From NCBI GenBank assembly GCA_028641055.1, contig CM054058.1:85633927-85697926 (forward strand): 64,000 nt of DNA, in the 5' to 3' direction. The stretch is from Alopecurus myosuroides. Its lineage: Eukaryota > Streptophyta > Magnoliopsida > Poales > Poaceae. Below are positions 37,027-48,260 of this stretch, piece after piece. A program made the position numbers and the translations under genes. How positions within the stretch are numbered: the first letter of the stretch is position 1; every line of letters begins with the position of its first letter. The notes below the pieces were generated by a model. It saw only the letters and a program-made list of their open reading frames with translations, did not search any database and was not told where the DNA came from.

Positions 37027-40000
37027 ATGGGTAACGCGGCGGAGGAGCCGTCGCAGATGCGGCGGGCGGTGGTGGACACGCTCGCGGGGGCCATCTCCGG
37101 GGGCATCTCCCGCACCGTCACCTCTCCACTCGACGTCATCAAAATCCGCTTCCAGGTCTGCCCCCCACCCGCCCCGTCCCCCGGAATTCGACCGTTTTTC
37201 CGTGGCGGCGCGTCCACTGTTTGATTGGGACTCAAGTAGCCGCAGTTTGTATGGGGCTGCTTGGGGCGATTTTGGGGTCGGTGGTATGTTTCCTAGTACA
37301 AGCTGTGGGCGGCTTATCCCCGCGGAATTGCGCCTTGTGGTGGTTATCTGCAGGAAATTAGGACTGCCGAGTACAAGGGATTTTGTGTGCTTGTGTGAAT
37401 TTGTGGCTTGAGCGTCGGGGAGCAATCCTGTTCCTAAACTCTGGGACATCCATTTGGACCATTCGGTAATACCCGAAGGGGCGAGCAGCACATGACCTGA
37501 ATTTAGTTAGGCGCGCTTAGCATGGTGGCTATTGGATTCGAACAATGCAGTGTATTTGGTTTTAGAATTTGTTTTTCTCGGGTTGTTTAGCTTACCTGGA
37601 CATGGATGGCACCTCAAAGCCTTGAGTACTTAGTTTGATGCTAACATGTGTTATTATACCATCTGCGTTGGATTCTGGTGTTGATACAATGTGTAAACAT
37701 GCTATTACGCCTCAAAGCCTTGAATCAGTATTTTGTGTCATAATGCTGATATTCCTTGCTCTAAGCATTTCTTTGGAATGAAAATGTAGCTTGCTAGCTG
37801 CTCTATTCTCGCTTTATGACACTGAAGAGCTTTGTCCTGTCCTGTGCTCTGGAGTTTGGATTACTCCATTCTTGCTCCCACTCCTTATTAGCCTTTGGCG
37901 ACACAAAGATCTATTTACTCTCTTGGATTTTAACCTACATCTAAATGCGTCGTATTATTATCAATTTCTTGTTTGTCCGAGAACATTAGTAGACAATCTT
38001 TGATGCCATTTTTTTTTTTGGATTTTTAGTTTATTGCAGTTTCGGGGCTGTCTACTTGTATAAATCATTGTCGTTGTATTAAAAACATGCATAATTGTGT
38101 TGGGTTTAACCGTACCATATCAACCCATAACCCTTTAATGCCTTTTGCAGGTTCAATTAGAGCCCACAACCTCATGGGGTTTAATTCGAAAAGATGTCTA
38201 TGGACCTTCCAAGTACACTGGACTTCTACAAGCAACTAAAGATATTCTCCGAGAGGAAGGTTTGCCGGTATCTGCTTTTCTTCAGACATTTCTCACCTCA
38301 TGCTATACTTTACATGTACTGTTGATTGTGAATTTTCCTTCTTAAGTTTTGTGAATTTTACCAGCCAAATCTCAGCTTTAGTACCTAGCTGTTAGGTTTA
38401 TTTTTTTAATCTTATCATGCTGAATTGTTGAAGTTCGCTGAATGCGAAAGCATGCCACAGATGAGCATTGCATTCATGTAGAAATAAATTGTGCCAACCA
38501 TGGCCATCCACTGATTCTGAATCCTATTCTACCATAGTTGTTATGAACAGAAAAGACATGGTGCTTATCTGTATAGTTGACCCCACCTATACATCTTTTC
38601 TCAACTTAATTATCCTAATTTTCTGGCACACCACCTGGTAGTTCTTTCGTGAGTGTAGTAATGCATGATACTGACCAGTGATTGCCAAGTGATATTAATG
38701 GTTGTTTGGCCAGGAGAGTCCAGTGCTATTCTTGGCCTGGAACTATGCTAACTCTACTATTTTATGATCAAGTTTGTCGGAACCTGATTGAACTAAGTTT
38801 TGGCTCTAGAAATCTACAACCCAAGATTTAATAGACTTATCCAATCCTAGAATCTTGATATTCTTATGATTATACTGAAAAATACCATAGTATCATGAGC
38901 GCATGTTACAACTTTACGTACAATTTTCCTGATCCTAGTAATCAGTTATAAAAAATATCTTGTATAAATAATAATAAGCTTTTCTCAAGCCAAACATTTC
39001 TATCTAAACTGAAGAAGCCATTAAGTGGGTCTATCCCTTGGTGCAGTTTAAACAGATGCAATATTATGTACCTATTGGACTGTAGTCCATAAAAAATGAA
39101 AATGAGAAACAATTGCTTGCTACGTATACTGCTCCTCCAAAAATGTATCAGATGACTGGTTTGTTTTTACTTATTAGGTGGATGACATTGGCTGCTCTCT
39201 CTCTTTTATTTTTTTTTGATATATCGATCGCATCATGTATACCTTGTGTTGTGGCGTGAGTACTCCAGCCAGGTTATAATGAGTCAAAAGAGTCCTGTTT
39301 GGATACAGTCTAGGCAGATAAAAGAAATAGTGATATATGAGTCCTGTTTGTGTCAGAGTCCTATTCCTAGTTGAATACTAGGAGTCCTAGTCGGTTTGTG
39401 CATCAAACCTCCTGGCGGCTGGTCCTCCTATAAGAGGATGGTGTATCCTGTGTGTTTAGGCCAAGCAATAAACAATCTATCTATCTTCTACCTTGCTATT
39501 CCCGATCCCTCTAAATTCTCTAAACCTACCCCCTGCTATCCCATCTAGTCCCCAGCAACGGCACCAAGTCGCAGAGGACGAACTCGCCCTCCTGTGATTC
39601 ACCCCTTCTACCTTCGCAGCTCTAGGCGCCTACAACACCTTGTGTTTTCCGTACATTGCAATTCTGATTTCTGCTTTGCTTCTTTCTTTGTCCCGTCTAC
39701 ATTTTTTTGGTTTATCTACGTTAGCTTTACTCATGCTCTCTGTTAGATTTAATTATTTTATCTTAACCAAAAAGAAAAACTCGTAAGAAATGCTCATACG
39801 GTGCAAAATGCTGATCTTTCAGGGATTCTGGAGAGGAAATGTTCCAGCCTTGTTTATGTATATGCCATATACAGCTATACAATTTACTGTTCTACACAAG
39901 CTAAAAACCTTTGCATCTGGTTCATCGAGAACAGGTATGCCCTTTCAGCATGGTTCATCGCCTTATATTTAAGTAATAAGTATCAATTGTAAAGGTCATC

Positions 40001-42085
40001 GTCGAACCTTATTTAAGAGCTTGAAATTAGCTAGAGATTCTACCAAAACTTGACTGATAAATTCTTGGTGCGCTCTAAATTACTTTGCTATTTGTGCAAC
40101 CCATCTCAGAGAATGAAGGTGTAGTCCTTATCTGATCTATTTCTCATTACCAGAGGATCACCTACACTTAAGTCCATACTTGTCTTACGTTAGTGGGGCT
40201 ATTGCGGGATGTGCAGCGACAGTAGGGTCATATCCATTTGACCTTCTCAGAACTATTCTTGCATCACAGGGTGAACCAAAGGTAAATACGATCTAATCTT
40301 TGGTTTCCGGTACCCTTTTTCCTCTCGAAGTGTGAGCTCTTACTTGCAAACTTATGGTGTCACTGGTTTGGTTTTCACTGCAGTGAGATCCTTGGTCATG
40401 TTTTTAGTTACTTTGGAGTATCTGCGGTACTTTGTAGTACTCACTTGTCACTTCACTGATAATATGGATTTATCACTGTTCCATCATGCTTGAAGTTGAA
40501 TATGTTAATTTTTCCAGTACGGTCACATTCAGTTTCATTTTAACATGAAGGAACTTCTCTTGCACTTCTAGTTGTGGTTTTCTTATGCAGCTCAAGCTTA
40601 TTTTTTCTTATTTACTTTTCTTGTTCTGTAGTCATATGTTCTCTTAGTGTCAACTATCTGCACAAAATTTATGTTGTTCGGCTATACATGAAAAATCATT
40701 TTGCTCTTATTCATTGCCGATTATTTTCCTCAATCAATGTAAGACAACTGCATGATGAATATTCATAACAATTCTTATCATACCATCTGTTTGCTGATTC
40801 ACAAAGAGTTGTATTTTTTCTGTAGGTTTACCCCACAATGCGATCTGCACTTTTTGACATAATTCAAACTCGTGGTGTTCGAGGGCTTTATGCCGGTTTA
40901 TCGCCAACTCTCGTTGAGATCATACCATATGCTGGCCTGCAGTTCGGTTCATATGACACTTTCAAACGTTCAATGATGGTAACAATGCTAAAACTCACCA
41001 TTTTACATATATCTAGCAAGAACTTGAGTTGATTTATATATAAACCTAAGTTCTATAGCAAGCTCATATAGGTAAATAGAAACTGGTGTTGTGATTGACT
41101 TATTCTTCCATTATAATGACATGCTAATACTTCAAAAGAAAACTACACTTATTTTTGGCACTGAGTTTTGTTTGGTATGGGTCTCTGTGAATGTTGGTTA
41201 TGTTTCAGCTTCCCTTACTTTACCTTATTCATGTAGTCATGGAATAGATACAGACACGGAGATGAGGAGGATGACTCGGCGTCAAGCTTCCAGCTATTTC
41301 TTTGTGGATTCGCAGCTGGAACATTTTCAAAAGCTGCGTGTCACCCACTTGATGTTGTAAAGAAAAGGTTCCAGGTAACTGGCCTTGCCTTGAAAATCGC
41401 TGATTTTGATCTAATTGTCTCGTGATAAATTCCCATAAAAATAATCTTATAGAGCATATTATGGTGTTAAGAACTGGTCACAAATAACAAGTATATTGGG
41501 CTTCATGTATTTGGATGATTCCATCTGGTTAATGCTCTGCATTAGAAAATCTAGCATACATTTGAGTGCCATGTCTCTGTTAGCATACCTCCACTCGTAT
41601 TACACCTATGTCACATGGGAGCATGTTTTATCGCAACTTGAATGTGCTAACTTGTAGGCAGTGAATTCCAATCTTGTGGTGGCAGTGGTGCTGTAACCCT
41701 AAATTGACAGATGTTTCTCTCAAGTTCAGTACTTCGTCAAATGTAGAGCATTTAGATGTGTCTATGAATTACTTAAGTATGATGATGATTATACACTGCC
41801 CTGGGTATCAAGTCTTCTGCTATTTTAGAGTCTGCAATGCTAATTTTTTTTCCCACCGCTCCACAGATCGAAGGACTACAACGTCATGCAAGGTATGGGG
41901 CACGGATTGAGAGAAGCACGTACAAGGGCATGTACCATGCCCTGAAAGAGATTGTTGTGAAGGAGGGGGTCGGAGGCCTTTATAAAGGGCTTTTCCCATC
42001 GGTGGTGAAATCGGCTCCTGCTGGCGCTGTGACGTTCGTGGCATACGAATTCATCTCGGACTGGTTAGAGTCAATACTCATGTGA
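37027..42085 (+). CDS. Mitochondrial carrier family protein, thiamine diphosphate carrier type (7 exons)
   Basis: Exons 37027-37155, 38151-38267, 39823-39934, 40154-40281, 40826-40978, 41237-41374 and 41867-42085 (TGA) join in frame to 331 residues; every intron is GT-AG. Three signature repeats of the mitochondrial carrier family are present: [10 protein letters not shown] (33-42), [10 protein letters not shown] (146-155) and [10 protein letters not shown] (249-258), giving the usual six membrane helices. The segments [20 protein letters not shown] (83-102) and [20 protein letters not shown] are typical of plant carriers shown to bring thiamine diphosphate across the inner mitochondrial membrane for the 2-oxoacid dehydrogenases (Arabidopsis At3g21390 and At5g48970 group). 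I chose ATG 37027 because homologues begin near MRRA; an in-frame ATG at 36820 would add 69 Arg/Pro-rich residues. Intron 2 (1.55 kb) holds a solo LTR. No lesion is seen. Function is inferred from the family. Confidence 0.93.
39247..39637 (+). mobile_element. Solo LTR in intron 2 of the carrier gene
   Basis: 391 bp with inverted ends TGTTGTGGCG and CGCCTACAACA and identical 5-bp flanks CCTTG at 39242-39246 and 39638-39642. Inside are a TATA-like CCTATAAGAGG (about 39426-39436) and a polyadenylation-like CAATAAACAA (about 39465-39474), the usual order in an LTR, so it reads in the same direction as the gene. The short length suggests a Copia or TRIM-like family; I cannot name it. Confidence 0.85.
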
Positions 42086-42919
42086 AGGATCTTCATGCAG
42101 CATTTTTTTCCCCTCTCAGGCTTATTATGTATCGTCCATAGTACTTCATCACGTCTGTATCAGTGAATGGATAGATATATCATGTCTTGAAGCGGCTGCG
42201 GTTCCTTTGGAATCTTGCAGTCAATTCAAGTTTTTGGGAGCCTACAAAACCAGCTGGATGAGTTATGTGTGTAAGCTTCTTTCATGGAATCTGGAAGACC
42301 ACTTAAGTTGGCCAAATTAAGTAGTCAAATCGATGGTTAAGCATTTGCCTTGATTAGTATCCAACTCAGCCAGGCACACCTTCTCCTTTTGTTTTTAACA
42401 AAACATGCTGCGCATATTTATCTTAACATATGCATTATCATACGTCTGCGAGTTACTAAACCTGAAATTGATTTGCAGGATTGCAAGCAAGGCCGGTGTC
42501 GAGTGAGTTCTTGTTGGAAAAGAGCACCGCTAACCATATCCACATTCCGGTCAACTTCCAGCTGTTTTGAGGCCGCAAGGCCAAAGGGGAAGTGCATACA
42601 ATTGGTTGATTATTCTTTGCGCGTTGATGCTACTTGTAGAGCCTTACTATAGAGCGAGCTATTTTTCCGTTTTCTCTCCCTATATTTTTGTCCGCCCCCT
42701 GTCGTGATAGTGCATTATTCGTTTAGCTGTAACAGAGAGGCTGAGTAAAAGTGTAAAAGTAATCGAGCTTGTGACTCGGGATATATGTCAAGAGCAGAAA
42801 TAATTTTGTTAAGATACGTTTACCATAAAGTTAACCTCCTTTTTCCCCCCTCACTTCTATGTGTACTATTCCTGCTTCGTATTTAGCTGATTTGCTTTTG
42901 CTTGCTTTGTTGAGTGCTA
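42086..42919 (+). other. 3' UTR and downstream of the carrier gene
   Basis: No second gene is seen. The transcript of 37027-42085 must end somewhere here. An AATAAT at about 42800 is a weak candidate polyadenylation signal. Confidence 0.45.
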
Positions 42920-43016
42920 CTACCTCCTTCTAAAATGTAAGCCTTTAGCAACATAAATTAGCTTTTCTAAAAAGGCTTACATTTTGAAACGGAGGGATTT
43001 GGAACGGAGGGAGTAC
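42920..43016. mobile_element. Stowaway-like MITE
   Basis: Inverted ends around TAAAATGTAAGCC and GGCTTACATTTTGAAACGGA, with the outer GGAGGGA present twice (42991-42997 and 43007-43013). The last 19 bases look like a duplicated end. Confidence 0.7.
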
Positions 43017-43270
43017 TATAAATGCATAAGCCTGCACTAGGACGACCTACCTTTTTTGAACATCTATACCTAGCTCTTGAGAAAATTTCTGCCTTTCTAA
43101 ATTTCGGCATGAAACGATCTAAGTTTAACCAGATGTGTGTCTTTATTTTAGAAACGTCAAACATAACGGCGTTTTGGCATAAGGTCAAACGGCACGGTCG
43201 TTGGCCCAAGCAACATGAATTAATCAGGTTAAACTTTGTGTGGGAGAAGTAATTTATCCCCAAGTTTATA

Positions 43271-43364
43271 CTCCCTCCGATCCTAAAAAAGTGTCGCCAC
43301 AAATGAACTAATCCTATACAACTTATAGGCATAGCACCTGACACTTTTTTAGGATCGGAGGGAG
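43271..43364. mobile_element. Stowaway MITE, 94 bp
   Basis: Near-perfect inverted ends CTCCCTCCGATCCTAAAAAA and TTTTTTAGGATCGGAGGGAG, flanked by TA at 43269-43270 and 43365-43366. Confidence 0.93.
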
Positions 43365-43479
43365 TAGAAAAGGTCAGATTTGCCGAGTTCGTCTTGCTCT
43401 TGATGACTCGTGGCTTGCGCAGAGTGCACGTAGTGAGTTGGTGAGCTCGGAGCACCGGGATGATCGCTCTAGTTCAGTA

Positions 43480-43640
43480 CTCCCTCAGTATCGATGTTTT
43501 ATCATTTGCTAGTCCTAGACAAAACGTATTTAGACACGTTCCAGTGCAAAATACACATGAATCTATACACTAAAGCATGTCTAAATATGTTTTTGTCTAA
43601 AAAAAATACTAAAACATGTTATATTTTGATAGGGAGTGAG
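43480..43640. mobile_element. Stowaway-like MITE, about 160 bp
   Basis: Starts CTCCCTCAGTATCGATG after TA (43478-43479) and ends GATAGGGAGTGAG before TA (43641-43642). The interior is a diverged palindrome around AAACGTATTTAGACA and TGTCTAAATATG. Confidence 0.8.
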
Positions 43641-43847
43641 TACTTACTAAAATTATTAAATGTAGCACATTTAGATGTGGCTACGAATTACTTGAGTGTT
43701 ACACTGGCTGGGTATCAAGTCATTTGCATATTTTGGAGCCGTGCAACGCTAATATTTTCCTACTACTCCACAGATCCAAGAACTAAAGCGTCACCCAAGG
43801 TATGGGGCGCGGATTGAGAGCAGCACATATAAGGGCATGTACCATGC
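43641..43847 (+). pseudogene. Broken copy of intron 6/exon 7 of the carrier gene
   Basis: This segment matches 41731-41936: intron phrases such as ATTTAGATGTG and GGGTATCAAGTC, the acceptor CTCCACAG, then 74 bp of exon 7 (43774-43847) ending at CATGTACCATGC, where the gene continues and this copy does not. The translated part reads IQELKRHPRYGARIESSTYK. By eye it is closer to the family consensus than the gene's own exon 7 ([17 protein letters not shown]). It is a fragment with no promoter or stop of its own. Confidence 0.88.
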
Positions 43848-43890
43848 GAAAACTCTACCGAATGCTCGAGCTCGTTTGAACCCGGATTCA

Positions 43891-44181
43891 TTCAGAGCAT
43901 AGTTAATAATATAGCCAACAACAGGTTATATTACTTTGCCACGTCATTTATAGCCATCTAATATCATACTCATACAACAGTTAGTCATCGTTGCTTACTA
44001 TATCATTGGTATGTTAGCCCACTTGTTATCTCACAAAGTGTCTTAGAGCCCGTGCAAAGAGCTGGCTACAAGTTTGTAACCCGTTTTTCTTCTCTCCTCT
44101 TCTCTCACCTTAACCTAAGCAAAAATCTGATGTGACATCTTTTATAGCCCGCCTATGTCACCTTATTATACTTGCTCTGAA
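43891..44181. mobile_element. Tourist-like MITE, about 291 bp
   Basis: Inverted ends TTCAGAGCATAGTTAATAA and, at the right, TTATTATACTTGCTCTGAA. The interior phrases (GGCTACAAGTTTGTAACCCG, GTGACATCTTTTATAGCC) are familiar from a common Triticeae MITE. The target duplication is not clear. Confidence 0.75.
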
Positions 44182-44460
44182 AACACCAGGTATTACTAGT
44201 CAGCAAGCAGCCTGATTTAATGAGCTGAAACTTTAATATCGAGCTTCTTCTCTTCCAAGGACTAGTACGCATGCACGTGCAATGCACGTCGATAAAAAAC
44301 ATTTTAAGTCTGATGTGAATCAACATAAAGATTAAGATATTGTATACTAATAATAGGGGATCCCTAAAAAAACATATTTTCTAAATTGGTTGAGGAACAT
44401 AACCCTTATTTTATTTTAAAAAATATAAGGCCTGTTTTACAGAAAGGCAAGCGTTTTATA
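44182..44460. other. Unassigned intergenic sequence
   Basis: No feature recognised between the two MITEs. Confidence 0.4.
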
Positions 44461-44543
44461 CTCCCTCAGTTCCGTATTAATGTAAGCCTTTTAACAATTT
44501 AAATTAATTTGCTAAAATGGCTTACATTATGAGAAAGAGGGAG
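44461..44543. mobile_element. Stowaway MITE, 83 bp
   Basis: Ends CTCCCTCAGTTCCGTATTAA and CATTATGAGAAAGAGGGAG, inner inverted pair TGTAAGCC and GGCTTACA, flanked by TA (44459-44460 and 44544-44545). Confidence 0.88.
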
Positions 44544-45104
44544 TAGAATGCAATGGGAAGTAAAAAATCCGTATCGAAAAGGCATAAGGCAATGTATTTG
44601 GCAAGACTACAATCATCATCTACTTTGCACAAGACACCATAGTTAGGGTAATTAGCTCCAAAGAACAAAACTAATTGTCATTAACATTTTTTTACCTGAA
44701 TTGGGCACTCAGGCCTACCCGAGAGCTGCAGCCACGCTTGTGTGATTCTTGCTCGGCAAATTTTCCAGCCTTGTCGTTGTCGTTCATGTGTCCGAAAGCT
44801 GGAGTTGTGGGATTTAATCGAGATAGGTGCTGAGCTTGTGGCCTGGGAGAGGATCCACCCGTCGGCGTAGAATAGGATGTTGTCGGCGATGCTTCTAGAG
44901 GGGTGTCAGTTTTCTAATTCGTTGTCTACTCTATCTATCACCAAATACTCTAATAAACTCAACACACACTATGTGCAAGAAACACAGTCACGGGAGAAAG
45001 AAAAGAAGTCTTGTGCATAATGAATTCATGCCTTTTGCTTTTATTCCATCCCTTAACTGAAACAACAGAAAGCCTGCAACTATCAATCATTTGCGAGCGG
45101 CATC
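44544..45104. other. Unassigned intergenic sequence
   Basis: No recognised gene, repeat end or RNA. Confidence 0.4.
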
Positions 45105-45650
45105 TCACGAGCTTAGAGTGCCGAGGTCCAGCTGGATCAACGTGCGCACATAATGATTATGCACGCGCATACCAGTGAGCCGCTGTGTGACATGCCGTCC
45201 CTGAAAATGGCGAGGTGGTGGTTGCTCCGCTCCATGATCTCGACACGGTTGCAAGGACCTACTCCTGCACACACACCAGCGTCGACATGGTGCCGCAACT
45301 CGTTCGTCCCCCGCACGATCGATCCCTGCAGACGGATCTGCCCCGGTGGTGACAGATAGCTCCACCGCGCGTTGTACCCCTAGAACACGGCCTGGATCGC
45401 CATGGTGGCGGCATGGGCATGCTCCGGCCCCAGGTCGCGCTGCCTCGTCACCGCAGGCTCCTGAGACGCTGCTGCTGTGTCGGCTTCCGCCACTCGGTGA
45501 TCTTCTTGGCACGTCATTGGCACGCGAGGTTCGCGATGCAGCCGAACACGCGATTTGTCCTTCTTGTCTCCCGCAGCCGTGCGTCGCCTCTTGCATGTCC
45601 TCTCCCTGGCCACTTTGTCGGCGCCCCATCAACAGAAACTCAAGTTCCAT
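45105..45650 (-). pseudogene. GC-rich possible gene remnant, unknown
   Basis: A GC-rich block inside AT-rich DNA with overlapping long frames on both strands. The longest on the minus strand is 181 codons and low in complexity. A different minus frame reads GYNARWSYLSPPGQIRLQG after a stop, which looks more protein-like. The mixture of frames suggests a decayed coding region or a chance effect of base composition. I recognise no domain. Confidence 0.25.
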
Positions 45651-45989
45651 CGGAAAGTTTGATCGAATTTTACACAGGGCAATCGATAGTTTTGATCGGA
45701 AGAGAGATAACCTTGTTGCTTCCTGTAGGCTTTAGGGTAACGTGATCAGATTTCCCTTTTCCTGTTTGATCAGGTTTCACTTTCTTTTCCCTTGTAACGT
45801 CTGCTCAACCGCGTTGAGTTGAACTCCCGTGGAGTCGTACTCCTAGGATAGAAGCCGAACATACAGGATTCAGGAGTTGTACTCGCGCTTTTTTTTTCTC
45901 AACTCAACTCAACATTGGAACGATCTGGATCGTTTATTGGAGCCTATTGGACGTGTGAGATTTAATGTATCCCAGTACGTTTGCTCTTT

Positions 45990-46122
45990 TATAAGTAGTT
46001 TAGATTCACATACATACACATGTATCTAGACACACTTTAGTGTATATATACACTCAATTTAGTGTGTAACTAGACAACATATGAAATAGCTAAAACATCT
46101 TATATTACGAAAGCGGAGGGAG
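45990..46122. mobile_element. Truncated Stowaway-like MITE
   Basis: The right end ATTACGAAAGCGGAGGGAG is followed by TA. The interior resembles the long Stowaway class (TTAGATTCACATAC, GTGTATATATACAC). A matching left end is missing. Confidence 0.5.
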
Positions 46123-46256
46123 TATGTTGCTAATAATGGTTAGCTCTTTGCTACGCTTGTTCAAGTAGAAGGAAACGAACCGGAAGACTGTAATGCGACA
46201 TCCTATGGGAATATATTAACAGATTGCTAAACAAAATATGTTATTAATTTCCGTAA

Positions 46257-46280
46257 GGGCATCTCCAGCCGTTCGGCCCC
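46257..46280. repeat. Left terminal inverted repeat of the Harbinger element
   Basis: GGGCATCTCCAGCCGTTCGG mirrors 48237-48260, differing at a few positions. Confidence 0.9.
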
Positions 46281-46342
46281 CCGGACGCAAAACCCCCCCC
46301 TTTTTTCCCGCCACGGCGCGAAACGGCGCTATTCTGGAAACT

Positions 46343-46363
46343 GGGGGGGGGGGGGGGGGGGGG
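46343..46363 (+). repeat. Run of 21 G
   Basis: An uninterrupted G tract inside the left subterminal region of the Harbinger element. Its length is probably unstable or uncertain in the assembly. Confidence 0.95.
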
Positions 46364-46457
46364 CGCGTTTCCCAGCCGTGAACTTTTACCACCAAATAAA
46401 TAGAGTTTTGCCACACAAATAAATAGTTCAACAATTTAAACAAATAAATAAATTACA

Positions 46458-47789
46458 CTAGTCATCGTCATCGTCCTCAACATTGCCATTCCCCTTTCGC
46501 GCCCACAAATGTTGCACCAGGTCATTCTGAAGAGCATGGTGTGTTGCAGCGTGTCGAATCTCCTGTCGCTTGGTGAGGAAGTCTGTCCATAAAGCCGGCA
46601 CCTGGTGATCAACAGTTGCAAGAGGGCCCTGCCGGTAGTATGGTGTGCTTGCCTCACTGTCAGGTACCGGGCCATCCCGCTCACTCTCAATGATCATGTT
46701 GTGCAAGATCACACAACACTGCATCACCTCCCACATGTTGGATTTCGACCAAGTCATAGCTGGATACCGGACAACAGCGAATCGAGATTGCAGCGCACCA
46801 AATGCCCGCTCAACATCCTTCCTGCAAGCCTCCTGGCACTTCGAAAACCAAGCTTTTGCGCTTCCTGGGATTGGGTTGGAGATGCTCTTCACAAATATTG
46901 CCCACTTCGGGTAGATGCCATCTGCAAGATAGTACCCCTTTGTATACTTGTGTCCATTGATCTCATAGTTCACAGGGGGGGCATGGCCTTCGACAAGCTC
47001 GGCAAAGACATTCGAGCACTGCAAGACATTGATGTCGCTGTGACTTCCAGGCATACCAAAGAATGAATGCCAAATCCATAGATCGTACGAAGCCACGGCC
47101 TCGAGAACCACCGAGCACTCTCCTTCCTTTCCCTTGTACATCCCCTGCCAGTCAAATGGGCAGTTCTTCCATGCCCAAGTCATACAGTCGATACTGCCAA
47201 GCATCTCAGGAAACCCTCTTGCTTCATTCTCTGCGTGGAGACGAGCAGTGTCTTGCGCATTGGGTGATCGCAGGTATATTCAGCCAAAAACTACAACCGC
47301 TGCCCGACAGAACTTGTTCAAGCACTCGAGGGCTGTGGACTCGCTCATGCGCAAGTAGTCATCTTGTGCATCTGCGGGAGCACCGTATGCAAGCAACCTC
47401 ATGGCCATCGTGCACTTCTGGATAGAGGTAAAGCCTACCGTGCCGGTGCAGTCCTTCTTCAACTTGAAGTAGGTGTCGAACTCCCGGATGGCATGCATGA
47501 TCTTGAGGAAGAGCGTGCGTTTCATCCTAAAACGACGCCGGAACACCTTCTCGTCGTTGGTGGGATCCTCGGCGAAGTAGTCGGAGTAGAGGATACAGTA
47601 GCCCTCGTACCGCTGCCTCGGCTTGCTCTTGCGGCGACCGGGCTTCGATCCAGTGCGGCGCGGCTCGGCGTCCTGGGCCTGCAATCCTTCCAGGCAGCTC
47701 AGGACGAGCAGGTGTTCCTCATCGTCGATGGCGGACTGGTCTTCCTCGTCGAAGAGCTCGGCGAGCATCTCCTCGGCGTCGGAGTCCAT
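46458..47789 (-). pseudogene. PIF/Harbinger transposase interrupted by one TGA
   Basis: Start at ATG 47789-47787 (MDSDAEEMLAELFDEED), chosen because the upstream 28 codons look like GC-rich leader. The frame stays the same to the stop near 46458 but meets a TGA at 47277-47279, after AAVVVFG. The N-terminal half carries the helical DNA-binding region (FRRRFRMKRTLFLKI). After the stop come the DDE nuclease motifs: [10 protein letters not shown] (first D), [14 protein letters not shown] (second D) and [14 protein letters not shown] (E). About 443 codons in total, near the family's usual 400-450. Transposase cuts and rejoins element ends. A single base change separates this copy from an open frame. 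Read-through or an unannotated intron over the stop are possible but less likely. Confidence 0.9.
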
Positions 47790-48236
47790 GGCTCGGACAG
47801 AACGTCGAACACCTTGCGGGTGGTGGACGCGGTTCACCGGGCACAACCTCCTCCGCGGCGGAGACGTGAGCAAACGGCGGCGACGATGTGGTGGAGAGGC
47901 CGGCGGTGGTTTGCCTCGCCGCTCGTGTGTGATGGCGACCGACGGCGGCGACGTGGGGTGTGACCGGCGTGGTGGCGACGGCGAGGCGAGCGAGAGGAAA
48001 AGCCGAGTCGGGGGTGGGGAAAGTGGGGCAAATAGCGCTCCCTCGCCGACAGCACTGGCCCACGCGCGCTTTTCTTTCCGCGCCCCCCCCGTAGGCCGAA
48101 CCCAACGGGCAGGGTTCCGCCTGGGTGCGACGGCGCTAATTTCCGCCGAAACGGCGCTATTTCGGGTTCTGGGGGGCGACTGGTAGAAAAACGGCGCTTT
48201 TCGAGCAAAACAGCGCTATTTTACGTCCTGGGGGGC

Positions 48237-48260
48237 GCTGGGGGACGACTGGAGATGCCC
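48237..48260. repeat. Right terminal inverted repeat of the Harbinger element
   Basis: GGGACGACTGGAGATGCCC ends at 48260, directly before TAA. Confidence 0.9.

Larger units (their letters stand above)
46257..48260 (-). mobile_element. PIF/Harbinger DNA transposon, 2.0 kb
   Basis: Terminal inverted repeats GGGCATCTCCAGCCG (left) and CGACTGGAGATGCCC (right) are flanked by TAA on both sides (46254-46256 and 48261-48263), the TWA target site of this superfamily. It carries one transposase frame on the minus strand. The second, MYB-like protein usual in full-length Harbinger elements is absent, so the element may be an internally deleted or single-gene form. Confidence 0.94.

Noticed and set aside
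36668..37411. 247-codon plus-strand frame overlapping carrier exon 1
   Set aside because: It is in a different frame from the conserved carrier sequence, runs through the GT splice donor, and is low in complexity.
47364..48186. Plus-strand frames of 187-199 codons in the Harbinger element
   Set aside because: Antisense to the transposase and GC-rich leader; no domain.
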